Assembly: GCF_003443615.1 (NCBI RefSeq)
Contig: NZ_CP031967.1
Coordinates: forward strand, 1,054,001 to 1,118,000
Direction of reading: 5' to 3'
Origin: Alteromonas sp. BL110
Lineage (GTDB): Bacteria; Pseudomonadota; Gammaproteobacteria; Enterobacterales; Alteromonadaceae
DNA: 64,000 nucleotides
The translations under genes and the position numbers were made by a program. Position 1 is the first letter of the stretch. Each line of letters starts with the position of its first letter. Below the pieces are notes generated by a model. The model made no database searches. It was not told where the DNA came from and was given only the letters and a program-made list of their open reading frames with translations. This document shows positions 43,334 through 53,920 of this stretch, in pieces.

Positions 43334-44680
43334 GTGGCTCAATACCCTTTTGAGTTACCGCTGAAGGCCGAAGTATTGCTTACTGCATTAAAAACGTTCA
43401 ACGACAAACGCTACCTAACGATTTTTCTATTTGGCATTTCCAGTGGTTTTCCTTGGATCATGATTGGTTCAGTGTTATCGGCTTGGCTAAAAGATGAAGG
43501 TTTATCGCGTTCGGCAATTGGTCTTTTTGGTATTATCTTCGCCACCTACTCATTTAATTTTCTATGGTCGCCTCTTGTCGATAAGCTTAAGCCACCCTTG
43601 TTAGGACAACGGCGCGGCTGGATCTTTTTGATGCAAAGCGGTGTTGTTTTACTGTGTCTGGCCATGTCCCAACTTACCGCAAACCAAGACTTATTCTACG
43701 TAGCCTTAATTGGTTTATTAATTGCCATTGCTTCTGCCACCCAAGATATTGCTATTGATGGATTTCGTATTGATTGCATTGAAAAAGAAGATAAAGATGG
43801 TATGTCTGCTGCTTCATCTGTGGCAACAGCCGGGTGGTGGACGGGCTATGGTGGCCTTGGCGCTATCCCCTTTTTCTTGGCCGACCTCACTTCTTGGACA
43901 TGGCCAGATATTTACTTATTGCTTGGCGTTATCATGGCTTCTTTGGCAATAGCTACCGCCTTCGCAAACGAACCCGCTGTTAATAGGGAAGCCTTGCTGG
44001 AGAAGGTAACGAGTCCAGACGCTAATAAATCTGCTGTAATTAACTGGATAAGCACAACACTCATAACACCATTTTCGGAGTTCTTTAACCGAAACGGTGT
44101 AAAGCTGGCCGCTTCATTCTTGTTGTTTATTTTTCTTTTTAAAATTGGTGAAGCTTTTTTAGGTCGTATGAGCATTGTCTTCTACAAAGAAGTCGGTTTT
44201 TCCAATAGCGATATCGCCACTTACTCAAAGTTACTTAACTGGTGGGTGACCATTATATTCTCTCTACTTGGCGGGTTAGTAAACATTCGCTATGGCATTT
44301 ACCGAGGGCTGATGATTGCGGGTGTCGCCATGGCGGCTTCAAACCTACTCTTTGCTCTTATCGCACAGACTGGACCTTCAACTTCACTGTTAGCCATCAC
44401 AGTAATTGTCGATGGTTTTACCGGAGCATGGAGCACTGTTGCTATGGTCGCCTTTATATCGCTATTATGTAACCGCGCTTTTAGCGCAACACAATATGCA
44501 CTTATGGCCTCACTAAGTGTTGCAGGACGAACATTAGTTGCTTCTAGCAGTGGTTTGGTTGTTGATAGCCTTAACGGAAACTGGAGTTTGTTTTTCATTT
44601 TGACAGCTGTCATGGTGATGCCTAGCCTTTGCTTTTTATATTCAATAAGGGAGCATATAAAGCGCGTTGAAGCGCCATAA
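43334..44680 (+). CDS. AmpG-like major facilitator permease
   Basis: Twelve to fourteen hydrophobic segments. The start resembles AmpG: FLFGISSGFPWIMIGSVLSA, AWLKDEGLSRSAIGLFGI, then ASATQDIAIDGFRIDCI, a close match to AmpG's SATQDIAFDA-type loop. AmpG brings anhydro-muropeptides into the cytoplasm for cell wall recycling and, in some species, for beta-lactamase induction. This protein is somewhat shorter than E. coli AmpG (491), so a paralogous role is possible. It begins at a GTG with a weak binding site. Confidence 0.8.
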   Translation: MAQYPFELPLKAEVLLTALKTFNDKRYLTIFLFGISSGFPWIMIGSVLSAWLKDEGLSRSAIGLFGIIFATYSFNFLWSPLVDKLKPPLLGQRRGWIFLMQSGVVLLCLAMSQLTANQDLFYVALIGLLIAIASATQDIAIDGFRIDCIEKEDKDGMSAASSVATAGWWTGYGGLGAIPFFLADLTSWTWPDIYLLLGVIMASLAIATAFANEPAVNREALLEKVTSPDANKSAVINWISTTLITPFSEFFNRNGVKLAASFLLFIFLFKIGEAFLGRMSIVFYKEVGFSNSDIATYSKLLNWWVTIIFSLLGGLVNIRYGIYRGLMIAGVAMAASNLLFALIAQTGPSTSLLAITVIVDGFTGAWSTVAMVAFISLLCNRAFSATQYALMASLSVAGRTLVASSSGLVVDSLNGNWSLFFILTAVMVMPSLCFLYSIREHIKRVEAP

Positions 44681-44785
44681 ATTCCTTACATTTCCAAGCA
44701 ATCTACATTTAGTTACCTTGCAAGTTTGAGTTAGTTGCCTACATTTAAAGAAGGTAGTAAATGCAAACTCTTGCAAGGAAGGAAA

Positions 44786-46966
44786 TTGAGCGCAAACAAG
44801 GCTGATCCACCGCAACGTAAGTCATCATTGGTATCCACCGCTTTTACCTCTTCAAAAGTAAACGCTACGGCAATGTTTTTCGGTGTCATTATTATCTCAA
44901 TTTTGTTTGCGCTGAACATCGAACAGCAGTCTTTTATCACTAACCTCAAGCAAAAGAGTGATTTAGAAGACAGTATAATCACCGCTGAATATCGAATTCG
45001 CCAATTCAACAGCCATACGCAAAGTAATAATGGCACTCATACCGCTTTAGCCCATCAATTACAGGTAACGTACCAAGGATTAAATCGATATCTACAAGAC
45101 AGATGGAGGGTCAGCAGCGCTCTAGCCCCCGTTTCTAAAGAAGAGTTTACAAAAGCATATAGTGGCTTAAATAGAGCCACAGCCGAAGAAAGCGCCAAAA
45201 TAACGCAAATATTGCTATACACGCTTATAGTGCTCCCCCCTACTGAAATGAAACCCTATATCGATGATGGCTTTAGCCTTCTTCCTCTTCTAACTACCTT
45301 ACAAACGGACGAAAATGCGGCGCTACTCCGAATCCAGGGCCTGCGTAAAAAGATGTTGATAACTACCTTACTTGGCGCGGTTGTTCTGGCTCTTTGGTAT
45401 CTTGGTGCTTGGCTTGCTAGCAAAAGCACACCCAAGAAATCTCTGCGAAAGCTCAACAAGTCAAATGTACGGCTTGAGTTTGCTGATAATGGACAAGACT
45501 TGCAGAACAAAGAATTTTTGAAGCTTATTAGCCATGAGTTTCGAGCGCCGATTAGCGCCATAATAAGCGCCTTAGAGCTTATTCCGAACTTGGAAGACCA
45601 GCGTACTAGGTTAATTCAACAAGCCGAGCAATCAAGCTATCGACTACTTAATCTAACCAGTAACCTTACAGATATACTCAGTAATCATGTAGAGGATGAT
45701 CTTCTGGTTTCAAAGGTAGACTTGATTAGTTTGTTAGACGAATGCATCTCGCCTTTTTCGGTAAGAGTTAAAGACAAAAAACTCGAACTTAACATGCATT
45801 GTAGTCATAGCGTGCCAAGTTATGCTGAAACCGACGCTATGGCCCTTTCCAAAGTTATAGTGAATATACTTGATAATGCCGTGAAGTTTACTTCGACGGG
45901 ATTAATTGACGTGACGGTTACAACGTTGGTTAAAGACAAAAGAGTCTTTCTAGAAATCATTGTTAATGACACCGGTATTGGCATTGATGAACAAACCCAA
46001 AAACACATGTTCGAGCGTTTTTATCGAGGTGAGCACTCGCAAAGTCAGCGCTACCCGGGGGCGGGAATTGGGCTATCGGTTGCTAAACGCAGTCTTGATA
46101 AACTTGGCGGTACATTACAGGTGAACAGTACGGTAGGTGTCGGTTCCGAGTTCAATATATCACTGCCAATTACGCCCCTAGAAGACTCGCCATCCGTAAC
46201 ATCGACGCCTTCTAATGCCAAGTTTGCCATCGTCGATGATTTAGAAATATCAAGGCTACATTTACAGTCTATAGTCACGAAAGAAGGCTTTAGCGTACGC
46301 ACATTCTCATCTGGCGCCAACCTTTTAAATCTTCACGAAGAATTGCTTCAGTTCTCCGGCATCATCGCCGACCTCTATATGCCAGGAATGAATGGTCTTG
46401 AACTGGTTAAAACACTCAACGCCATTTACGGGGAGCGCGTACCGCCGGTCATCGTATTGTCTGCCACACCGGATATTGCCAATATTATCGCCAAAAGTGA
46501 GCTACCTATATTTCAGAGTTTTGTTAAGCCCATTGACAGAAACCGGTTTGTAGATGCCATCCACCAACTCACAGGGAATAAAACAAAGGCCATCAAAGTG
46601 CAGGCCAAAGCTAACATTTTAGTGGTAGAGGATGAGCCAATAAATGCAGAAATGGTGGAGTACATGCTACAAAGTATGGGCCACGATGTTACCGTAAGCT
46701 ACACCGGCGACGACGCAATAGGCCGGGTAAACGAGACGACTTTTGACTGTATATTACTTGATATTAATCTGCCTGACATTAGCGGTTTGGAAGTGGCGAG
46801 TATTATAAAAGAGGGGCACCCTGACCTTCCCATCATAGCGCTAACTGCCAACGCCCACAGGAACGACAAAGAGGCTTCACTTCAGGCAGGTATTCGCTAT
46901 CACCTCGTGAAGCCTGTTACCTTTCAAGAACTCAAAAACACTTTACGTCTTGCGCTTACCAAGTAG
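44786..46966 (+). CDS. membrane hybrid histidine kinase with two receiver domains
   Basis: Two transmembrane helices (about residues 30-50 and 190-215 of the frame) bracket a periplasmic sensor domain of about 140 residues without a named fold. Then HisKA (LISHEFRAPISAI), HATPase (VNILDNAVKFT, DTGIGIDEQT, GAGIGLSVAKRSLD), a first receiver (FAIVDDLEISR, IIADLYMPGMNG, FVKPID) and a second (ILVVEDEPINA, ILLDINLPDISG, LVKPVT). Phosphotransfer runs from His through the receivers to a separate HPt or output protein. The start is TTG at 44786, with AAGGA six bases upstream; the frame is open to 44735 from another TTG. It converges with the GGDEF gene, stops 8 bp apart. Confidence 0.88.
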   Translation: MSANKADPPQRKSSLVSTAFTSSKVNATAMFFGVIIISILFALNIEQQSFITNLKQKSDLEDSIITAEYRIRQFNSHTQSNNGTHTALAHQLQVTYQGLNRYLQDRWRVSSALAPVSKEEFTKAYSGLNRATAEESAKITQILLYTLIVLPPTEMKPYIDDGFSLLPLLTTLQTDENAALLRIQGLRKKMLITTLLGAVVLALWYLGAWLASKSTPKKSLRKLNKSNVRLEFADNGQDLQNKEFLKLISHEFRAPISAIISALELIPNLEDQRTRLIQQAEQSSYRLLNLTSNLTDILSNHVEDDLLVSKVDLISLLDECISPFSVRVKDKKLELNMHCSHSVPSYAETDAMALSKVIVNILDNAVKFTSTGLIDVTVTTLVKDKRVFLEIIVNDTGIGIDEQTQKHMFERFYRGEHSQSQRYPGAGIGLSVAKRSLDKLGGTLQVNSTVGVGSEFNISLPITPLEDSPSVTSTPSNAKFAIVDDLEISRLHLQSIVTKEGFSVRTFSSGANLLNLHEELLQFSGIIADLYMPGMNGLELVKTLNAIYGERVPPVIVLSATPDIANIIAKSELPIFQSFVKPIDRNRFVDAIHQLTGNKTKAIKVQAKANILVVEDEPINAEMVEYMLQSMGHDVTVSYTGDDAIGRVNETTFDCILLDINLPDISGLEVASIIKEGHPDLPIIALTANAHRNDKEASLQAGIRYHLVKPVTFQELKNTLRLALTK

Positions 46967-46974
46967 GTGTTTTT

Positions 46975-47949
46975 CTAAGTGTAGATACGGTACTGATTTC
47001 GACCGTTTTCTTTCGCCTGATAAAGCGCTTGGTCAGCGCATTCAAGCCATGCCATCGATTCCTTGAAGTCGGGAGAGAACTGGGCAAGCCCAAGGCTTAC
47101 CGTGAAATTTATCGACTCGCCCTCATGCTCAACCACTAAGCGCTGTGCAAATTGACGAATGCGCTCGGCTACCGCTTTTGCATCGTCTACCGTTGAATCG
47201 TTGAGGATAATAGCAAATTCCTCACCGCCATAACGCCCCGCAAGATCGGTTTCCCGCACACAGCGTTTAATCAATGCAGCAAGCATTTTTATCACTTTGT
47301 CGCCAGCCTGATGCCCGTAGGTATCATTAATGCGCTTAAAATGGTCGATATCCAGCATAAGTGCGGTACTGGGCTTTTCACGGCGAACGCATAGCTTGTG
47401 CATTTCATCAAAGCGTTCTTGCCAATAGCGGCGGTTAAATAGCCCAGTAAGCCCATCGACCCGGCTTGCCGTTTTCAACTCTTCGTTAAGATGCTCCATC
47501 CCTAATTTACCCAGGGCCTGTTCGGTAACATCGTAAACCAGCATACAAAACCGCTCTACTCGCCCGCTTTTATCTACGATAGGGAACATGGTCACGTTTT
47601 GGTACATAAATTCTGCGGCGCAAGTGACCGGACGATTACAATCGAATTTTAATAAGTAAGGGCGTTGCTCCCAAATGATAAACACTGGGCTTTTTAAATT
47701 AAATACAGGGTCAATTTTGGTCCGCAGCCACTTCTCTTCTATTTCTGGAAAGTGTGAAAATAAGCTAGTACCAATAATAGCGTTTGCTTTCTTAGCACTA
47801 TGGTTCTCGAGAAACTTATTCCAAACTTGCACGTTGAAGTTGCGATCAATTACCGCAATGCCTACTTCAATTGAATCGAGTAATTGTGCAGGTACGTGAG
47901 GTGAACTAACGAGAGCCTCTGCAGCGAGTGTACCAATTGAAGCGTTCAT
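46975..47949 (-). CDS. diguanylate cyclase with N-terminal PAS domain
   Basis: Residues 18-145 look like a PAS sensor domain (LLDSIEVGIAVIDRNFNVQV, then FCMLVYDVTEQA). The GGDEF domain follows: SRVDGLTGLFNRRYWQERFD, LDIDHFKRINDTYGHQAGD and the active loop GRYGGEEFAIIL. An RxxD inhibitory site (RETD) stands five residues before GGEEF, as in enzymes under product feedback. It makes cyclic di-GMP from two GTP. Its ATG overlaps the stop of the REC-CheC gene by four bases (ATGA), so the two are translated together and presumably act in one pathway. Confidence 0.93.
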   Translation of the reverse strand: MNASIGTLAAEALVSSPHVPAQLLDSIEVGIAVIDRNFNVQVWNKFLENHSAKKANAIIGTSLFSHFPEIEEKWLRTKIDPVFNLKSPVFIIWEQRPYLLKFDCNRPVTCAAEFMYQNVTMFPIVDKSGRVERFCMLVYDVTEQALGKLGMEHLNEELKTASRVDGLTGLFNRRYWQERFDEMHKLCVRREKPSTALMLDIDHFKRINDTYGHQAGDKVIKMLAALIKRCVRETDLAGRYGGEEFAIILNDSTVDDAKAVAERIRQFAQRLVVEHEGESINFTVSLGLAQFSPDFKESMAWLECADQALYQAKENGRNQYRIYT

Positions 47950-49016
47950 AGACTTTCCTTGTCTTGTTTTATAAAGCCATCATCGAACAGCCGCGCATAA
48001 ATGTGACTCATAGCATCACCAGGGAACAACAATAGAAGGTCAAAGGAAATATCTTTCGACTTTATTGCATAGCCAATCTCAATAGCCATTAATTTCCCCC
48101 AGCGCTGTACGTTATCACTTAAAAGCGTTGATAAGCCTTGGTGCTGCCCGAGTAAGATAGGATGCGTGTGACTAAAAGCAACATTGAGCTGTTCTGACAA
48201 GCCATTTAAACAAGCACCGATTAGAATATTCGATACGTCCATAAGGGCTTCTAGGGCAAGTTTATCTGATGAGGCAGACGATGGGTATTTCAACAGCTCA
48301 ACAATGTTTTGCGTATTTGTATCGTTGAAAATAACCAGGGCTTCACCACTTATACCCTCGCTAATAAACCCTTTTGAAACCGCAGAAACGCTGTCATTAC
48401 GATTAATCTCGGCAATCGCCATAGACAGTTCGTTGCTTTCAATTAAGTTAACATTGGGTATGGGTAAGTCAATAAACTCACCTAGCAGCTGGGCTAGATT
48501 TTCTCCCGCGCGCCCCATCGCGATATTGACCATTTCACGGCATGCGTCTAATTGCTCTTCTTTACTTGTTAAACCTTTAGCTTTGGGCGCACTTGACTCA
48601 CTCAGCCCCTGCACCTTTTGCAACCTAGCACCAGATGAATGGCTTTCACCGCTATAGATGCCGTAGGAAGATAAGATATAACTGAGCTTTTCATTATCAA
48701 TTGGCTTTCGGATGAAGTCTAAAGCACCTAGGGCAAGCATTTTTTCCCGCGCTTGCGCCTGAACATCACCAGACACTACCACCACCAAGCACGGCAGGTC
48801 CTGTTGACGAATGGCTTCCATGGTTTGGTAGCCATCCATCACCGGCATGTTTAAATCGAGAAAGACCACGTCGCCCTTACCTTCTTTGATAAGAGCTAGG
48901 GCTTGTTCACCATTTTCGGCAAACGAGACATCTACATCCCACCCATCGGGTAAACTGCGCGCCATTTGTCGCCTTGCGAAGCCCGAGTCATCGCAAATCA
49001 ATATTGGAGTACTCAT
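47946..49016 (-). CDS. response regulator receiver fused to a CheC-like phosphatase domain
   Basis: Residues 1-120 are a receiver domain: ILICDDSGFARR, the phosphorylation Asp in VVFLDLNMPVMDG and Lys in FIRKPID. Residues 160-350 resemble CheC: two copies of the D/E-x3-N-x2-x-G helix, CREMVNIAMGRAGENLAQLL and LALEALMDVSNILIGACLNG, the acidic-Asn pairs that dephosphorylate CheY-P. Such REC-CheC proteins may act as regulated CheY phosphatases. It is the first gene of a pair with the diguanylate cyclase, with 9 bp after the thyA stop. The convergent hybrid kinase could phosphorylate it, though this is inferred from place only. Confidence 0.9.
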   Translation of the reverse strand: MSTPILICDDSGFARRQMARSLPDGWDVDVSFAENGEQALALIKEGKGDVVFLDLNMPVMDGYQTMEAIRQQDLPCLVVVVSGDVQAQAREKMLALGALDFIRKPIDNEKLSYILSSYGIYSGESHSSGARLQKVQGLSESSAPKAKGLTSKEEQLDACREMVNIAMGRAGENLAQLLGEFIDLPIPNVNLIESNELSMAIAEINRNDSVSAVSKGFISEGISGEALVIFNDTNTQNIVELLKYPSSASSDKLALEALMDVSNILIGACLNGLSEQLNVAFSHTHPILLGQHQGLSTLLSDNVQRWGKLMAIEIGYAIKSKDISFDLLLLFPGDAMSHIYARLFDDGFIKQDKESL

Positions 49017-49025
49017 GGTAACTCC

Positions 49026-49859
49026 TTAAATAGCGACAGGGGCTTTAATATGCGGGTGTGACTGATAATTCTTTAGCGTGAAGTCTTCGTAGGAAAAACC
49101 AAAGATATCTTTAATATCTGGGTTAATTTCCATCGTTGGGCGGGCAAAAGGTTCGCGACTAAGCTGAAGTTCTACCTGCTCAAGGTGATTTGAATACAAG
49201 TGCGCATCACCTAGCGTATGGATAAAATCTCCCGGCTCTAAGTCACACACTTGTGCAATCATCATGGTAAGCAGTGCGTAGCTTGCAATGTTAAACGGAA
49301 CGCCAAGAAAGATATCACCGCTACGCTGGTAAAGCTGGCAGCTTAGCTTGCCTTCTAAAACGTAAAACTGAAAAAGCGTATGGCAGGGAGGTAACGCCTG
49401 CTTGCCCATTGCCGCATTTTCTTTTGGTGAATAGCTAGTATCAGGCAATACCGCAGGGTTCCAGCCGCTAACGATAAGACGACGTGAATCAGGGTTATTT
49501 TTAATTTGCTCTACCACTTCGGCAATTTGGTCAACGGAGGTACCGTCACCGCGATCCCAACTACGCCATTGATGGCCATAAACAGGGCCAAGCTCGCCTT
49601 CATCGGTAGCCCATTCATCCCAAATTTTTACCCCATGCTCTTTTAAATAGGCAATATTTGTTTCGCCTTTTAAGAACCACAGTAGTTCGTGAATGATTGA
49701 TTTTAAGTGACATTTTTTTGTTGTCACCAAAGGGAAACCTTCCTGCAAATTAAAGCGCATCTGATAGCCGAATACACTTAATGTACCTGTACCAGTTCGA
49801 TCTTCCTTTTTCACACCCGTATCACGTACATGGCGCATTAGTGCGAGATATTCTTTCAT
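49026..49859 (-). CDS. thyA: thymidylate synthase
   Basis: A folate-dependent dUMP methylase: [20 protein letters not shown] at the start, the nucleophile Cys in [12 protein letters not shown], and [15 protein letters not shown] and [14 protein letters not shown] for dUMP/folate binding. 277 residues; the region before the active Cys has an extra loop of about 13 residues ([13 protein letters not shown]) compared with E. coli ThyA. It follows lgt by 8 bp in a leftward series from rppH, the same pairing as in E. coli and Vibrio. Confidence 0.97.
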   Translation of the reverse strand: MKEYLALMRHVRDTGVKKEDRTGTGTLSVFGYQMRFNLQEGFPLVTTKKCHLKSIIHELLWFLKGETNIAYLKEHGVKIWDEWATDEGELGPVYGHQWRSWDRGDGTSVDQIAEVVEQIKNNPDSRRLIVSGWNPAVLPDTSYSPKENAAMGKQALPPCHTLFQFYVLEGKLSCQLYQRSGDIFLGVPFNIASYALLTMMIAQVCDLEPGDFIHTLGDAHLYSNHLEQVELQLSREPFARPTMEINPDIKDIFGFSYEDFTLKNYQSHPHIKAPVAI

Positions 49860-49867
49860 CGTTATTC

Positions 49868-50692
49868 TTATATTTTTTGTTGTTCAACACGGTCTTTTCC
49901 GCGCATGTATGCACGGACTATTAATCCTATTCCTAAAGCTATCATAGGTAAACAAAGAAGTTGCCCCTGGCTTAGGCCCATTTGGTATAAGCCGATATGA
50001 GCGTCAGGTTCTCTGAAGTACTCGACGACAAACCTAAAACTACCGTAACCAAGTAAGAATAAACCACTTACCGCCCCTACCGGACGTTTTTTAGCAGAGT
50101 AAAGCCATAGGATAATAAAGAGCAGTACGCCCTCTAAAGCAAATTCATACAGCTGAGATGGGTGACGAGGAACATAACCTGCGTTAGGGAAAATGACAGC
50201 CCAAGGTACATCCGTTGTACGCCCCCAAAGCTCTGCGTTGAGGAAGTTACCGATACGACCAGCTCCCAAGCCAATGGGTACCAGTGGCGCCACGAAATCA
50301 CCTAATCTTAGGAACGTGGTATTCATACACTTCGCTCGCCAGAAAAGCGCCGTTAATACCCCCAACAAGCCTCCGTGGAAAGACATTCCACCCGCCCAAA
50401 TTTTAAATAGGTACAAAGGGTCATCTAAGAACATGCCAAACTGGTAGAAAAACACATAACCGATGCGGCCGCCCAAAATTACACCCACAAAGCTCCAGAA
50501 TAGCAGGTCGCTTAACTGCTCTCTGCTCCAGTTGGTTTGTGATAGGCGCTTTTGTGCCAACAAATACGCTGCGATAAACCCTACCAAATACATTAAGCCG
50601 TACCAGCGTACACTTAATGGACCGACACTGAAGATAACGGGGTCGATACTGGGAAATACCAGATAACTGCTCTGTTCCATTACTTTATTCAA
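49868..50692 (-). CDS. lgt: phosphatidylglycerol-prolipoprotein diacylglyceryl transferase
   Basis: An inner-membrane enzyme with about seven helices. Conserved Lgt pieces are [16 protein letters not shown], the essential His in MSFHGGLLG, and [13 protein letters not shown], the family signature. It joins diacylglycerol to the lipobox Cys of lipoproteins, such as the TPR lipoprotein coded at 24873-27647. Its start overlaps the TauE-like gene by 8 bp. Confidence 0.96.
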   Translation of the reverse strand: MNKVMEQSSYLVFPSIDPVIFSVGPLSVRWYGLMYLVGFIAAYLLAQKRLSQTNWSREQLSDLLFWSFVGVILGGRIGYVFFYQFGMFLDDPLYLFKIWAGGMSFHGGLLGVLTALFWRAKCMNTTFLRLGDFVAPLVPIGLGAGRIGNFLNAELWGRTTDVPWAVIFPNAGYVPRHPSQLYEFALEGVLLFIILWLYSAKKRPVGAVSGLFLLGYGSFRFVVEYFREPDAHIGLYQMGLSQGQLLCLPMIALGIGLIVRAYMRGKDRVEQQKI

Positions 50693-51491
50693 TTCCTAAA
50701 ATCATTCTAATACTTACTAAAACAAGTAAACATGCCAACATCGCTTTTAAAACACGTATATTAACGCGCTGTCCAAGCTTCGCTCCTATGTTTGCGGTAA
50801 ACATGGAGGTTGCAACAATACCAGCTGTAGCAGGCAGATAAACATAACCCATACTGTATTCTGGTACATCTATCTCACCCCACCCAGCTATAACGAAACT
50901 GGTGGTACCAAAGACGGCAATAACTAGCCCACAAAAAGCGGCACAACCTATGGACGCGCGTACATTAACACGAAACCACACTAAAGCGGGTACAAGTAAA
51001 GCGCCACCGCCGATCCCCATTAACGCACTTAACATACCGGCTCCGGCACCAACAGTGGCTAACGCCCCTTTGGAGGCTTCGTTTCCAGACGCTTTTTGTT
51101 TGCCAAAAATCATCTGTAGGGCTATCAATATAACCAGTACGGCGAACACATCTTTTAGCAATTCACCTGAGATATGGCTTGCTACTTGAGCACCGGCAAT
51201 TGCACCAAACGCAATCCCTAGCCCTGTATAAAGCACGATATGCCGTTGAATATTACCCAGTTTATAATGCGCTAGAGCCGACGACATACCCGTAAAAATA
51301 ATAGTAGATAAAGAGGTTGCAATAGCGACAGGCATAACCGTTTCGGTGGTCATCCCTAGAAAGTGAATCATTAAATATGACAGCGCGGGCACGATAATTA
51401 AGCCGCCGCCAATGCCCAGCATTCCCGCAAGGATCCCGACAACAGAACCTAAGATCAGACAGCTGACAACAATTACAACAAGTGGATCCAT
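50685..51491 (-). CDS. TauE/SafE family permease
   Basis: Eight or so hydrophobic segments, with the family's repeated glycine-rich motif: [20 protein letters not shown] near the start and [20 protein letters not shown] after the middle, which shows the internal duplication. Proteins of this family export sulfite, sulfoacetate or other organosulfur anions or serve as importers; the substrate is unknown. It lies between ptsP and lgt with 3 bp and an overlap, so it is in the same operon. Confidence 0.88.
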   Translation of the reverse strand: MDPLVVIVVSCLILGSVVGILAGMLGIGGGLIIVPALSYLMIHFLGMTTETVMPVAIATSLSTIIFTGMSSALAHYKLGNIQRHIVLYTGLGIAFGAIAGAQVASHISGELLKDVFAVLVILIALQMIFGKQKASGNEASKGALATVGAGAGMLSALMGIGGGALLVPALVWFRVNVRASIGCAAFCGLVIAVFGTTSFVIAGWGEIDVPEYSMGYVYLPATAGIVATSMFTANIGAKLGQRVNIRVLKAMLACLLVLVSIRMILGIE

Positions 51492-51494
51492 TTG

Positions 51495-53813
51495 TTAAGC
51501 ACCTGCTCGGATAAGGCCTCCTAGGCCCTTAGTTTCAAGATATTGATTCAAGTGCACAAAAACTTCGTCTTGGCTAACAGAGGTTAGCGCTAATGCAAGT
51601 AACTGCTTACACTCATCAAGCGTTACTTTTCGAATAAGCCAGTTTATTTTTCTTAAGTTGAAACCATTCATACTCAAGCGGCGGTAGCCCATACCCATTA
51701 ACAGCAGCGCCCCCGCTGGCTCCCCCGCGATTTCTCCGCAGATAGTCACGGGCACTTGGCTTTGATTAGCTTTTTGAACCACATCGTAAAGGGCCCCTAA
51801 AACGGCCGGATGATAGCTATTATAAAGCCCCGCCACCCGCGTGTTGTTTCTATCTACTGCCAATAGGTATTGGGTTAAGTCATTGCTGCCTACTGAAAAG
51901 AAATCGACATGCTTGGCCAGCTGAGGTAGCTGATAAAGTACCGACGGCACTTCAAGCATAATACCCAATTTTGGCTTATTTAGGGTTTGCCCTGATTCTG
52001 CAATTTCGTCAGATATCTCATAGAACGCCTGATTAATGAGGCGTTTGGACTCCTGCACTTCAGATACCGTAGAAATCATGGGTAGCATAATTTGCAAGTT
52101 GCTTAGCCCTACACTCGCCCGAAGCATAGCGCGGACTTGTACCAAGAATATTTCGGGATGATCAAGGGTAAGTCTAATACCACGCCAGCCTAAAAACGGA
52201 TTCTCTTCGTTAATAGGAAAGTAGGGGAGTGGCTTATCGCCCCCCACATCCAAAGTACGCATGGTGATGGGTAACGATGGAGCAGCCTCAAGAACTTGGC
52301 GATACAGGGTTACCTGCTCTTGCTCCGAAGGAAACCGTTCGCGCAGCATGAAAGGTATTTCTGTACGATATAAACCAACCCCTGCCCCAATCTGCTCTGC
52401 GTTAAGCTCTACTTCAGCTGAAAGACCCGCGTTGATATAAAGAGACATTCTACAACCATCAACGCTTTCGCAGGGTTTATCTGCCTCTGCGTCTATTTTC
52501 TCTGCAATGGCCGACTCTTCATCAATAAGCTGAATAAATTCAGTCTTAATATTGCGTTCGGGTGAAACAATAACTTCGCCAGAATAGCCATCAAGCAATA
52601 TTTCTTTGTCTTCAAGTAACGCGGGCGTGACGTTTTGACAGCCCATCACTGCGGGCACGCCCATAGCCCTTGCTAATATTGCGGCGTGAGAGTTATTTGA
52701 CCCGCGAATAGAAATAATGCCTTTAAGCTTCCCTCGCGGGAATTCGGCGAGCATAGGCGCTGATACTTCATCAGCAACTAGAATACTGGCTTCGGTTATC
52801 GTTTTTTCAGCAGCCTTCTGGCCATTCGCTTCATACAAAATGTTGGCAAGAATACGGTCGGATAAATCGACAATATCAATAGCACGCTCTTGCATGTAAG
52901 GGTCGTCCATAGCCCGAAATCGAGCGGCGTAGCTTTCGACTACCATTTTCAGAGACGAGGCAGCATCCCAACCTTGACGAATTTTTTCTTCTACTTCACG
53001 ACCTAAACTGTTGGCATCTAACAGATGATGATAGAGCTGGAAAATAGATTTAACGTCATCGGGAATACCATCATCTAATCGGTTAGATAGTGCGTCTACG
53101 TGGCCTCGTGTTACCTCAACGCCTTTGCGGTAAAGCTGAATTTGCTCTTGCGGTGATTGTGTACGCTTCACCACCCAGTTTTTGAGGTTGATAGACTTAT
53201 CTGGTGAGACTCCTTTACCAATAGCTAATCCTGGTGAGCCTGCGATACCACGAACGTTTTTTTGACGTGCCGTGTTGTCGTTAGAGTTTGATAACGTCAA
53301 TGCACCACGTATATCGGCATTGGTGATCTCTAGCGCAAGCTGTGCAGCGAGGGTAACTAAAAATGCCTCTTCATCTTCGCTAAAGCGTCGCATCTGAGAT
53401 TGCTGAAGTGTGATAACACCCAGTACGCGCCTTTGATTGATAATAGGCGTACCTAGAAAAGCGTTATACTTTTCTTCTTTTACTTCGGGGTAGTGTTTGA
53501 ATCTAGGGTGGTTGTGGGCATTGACGATATTTAGCGGTTCTTCACGCTGGCCAACTAAACCGATAAGACCTTCTGAAAAACCAATGCGAACTTGTTCCAC
53601 CGCATCGGGGTGGAGTCCGTCAGTGGCTTTAAGGGTAAACTCCTGAGTATCGTAATCAGCGAGGTAAATAGAGCATGAATCAACACTGAGAGTGTGCTTT
53701 ACACGAGAGGCTAGCCTAAACAATGCGGTATCGAGTGCAGAAATTTGATTCATTTCCTGCACGATACGTTTTAATGTGGTTAACATTGCGCCTTGTTGGC
53801 TCTGAGGGCTCAC
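51495..53813 (-). CDS. ptsP: phosphoenolpyruvate-protein phosphotransferase of the nitrogen PTS (EI-Ntr)
   Basis: N-terminal GAF domain (about residues 20-165: LDTALFRLASRVKHTLSVDS, LGVITLQQSQMRRFSEDEE) followed by a complete PTS enzyme I: the active His in SNNSHAAILARAMGVPAVMG, PEP-binding GVGLYRTEIPFM and RTLDVGGDKPLPYF, and CGEIAGEPAG near the end. GAF plus EI is EI-Ntr, which passes phosphate from PEP to NPr and then PtsN, linking nitrogen status with potassium and other controls. 772 residues against 748 in E. coli. It is preceded by rppH 107 bp upstream, as in E. coli. Confidence 0.96.
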   Translation of the reverse strand: MSPQSQQGAMLTTLKRIVQEMNQISALDTALFRLASRVKHTLSVDSCSIYLADYDTQEFTLKATDGLHPDAVEQVRIGFSEGLIGLVGQREEPLNIVNAHNHPRFKHYPEVKEEKYNAFLGTPIINQRRVLGVITLQQSQMRRFSEDEEAFLVTLAAQLALEITNADIRGALTLSNSNDNTARQKNVRGIAGSPGLAIGKGVSPDKSINLKNWVVKRTQSPQEQIQLYRKGVEVTRGHVDALSNRLDDGIPDDVKSIFQLYHHLLDANSLGREVEEKIRQGWDAASSLKMVVESYAARFRAMDDPYMQERAIDIVDLSDRILANILYEANGQKAAEKTITEASILVADEVSAPMLAEFPRGKLKGIISIRGSNNSHAAILARAMGVPAVMGCQNVTPALLEDKEILLDGYSGEVIVSPERNIKTEFIQLIDEESAIAEKIDAEADKPCESVDGCRMSLYINAGLSAEVELNAEQIGAGVGLYRTEIPFMLRERFPSEQEQVTLYRQVLEAAPSLPITMRTLDVGGDKPLPYFPINEENPFLGWRGIRLTLDHPEIFLVQVRAMLRASVGLSNLQIMLPMISTVSEVQESKRLINQAFYEISDEIAESGQTLNKPKLGIMLEVPSVLYQLPQLAKHVDFFSVGSNDLTQYLLAVDRNNTRVAGLYNSYHPAVLGALYDVVQKANQSQVPVTICGEIAGEPAGALLLMGMGYRRLSMNGFNLRKINWLIRKVTLDECKQLLALALTSVSQDEVFVHLNQYLETKGLGGLIRAGA

Positions 53814-53920
53814 CGGTTTTTCCTTGTGTAATCGCAGTTTGCTCGTCGCTTACTGTTGCATATCGCTACCTTTAATACCTCTAGCATCTTTGCCACCTCA
53901 CACTTTTTCCCATTCCACGC

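Noticed and set aside
48184..48657. A 157-codon open frame on the plus strand
   Set aside because: It lies wholly antisense to the REC-CheC gene, has no ribosome binding site and its product shows no recognisable pattern; it is a shadow of the real gene.
49400..49480. Extra loop of about 13 residues in ThyA before the active Cys, considered as an insertion or fusion
   Set aside because: Loop length varies here between bacterial thymidylate synthases, and all catalytic motifs are intact.
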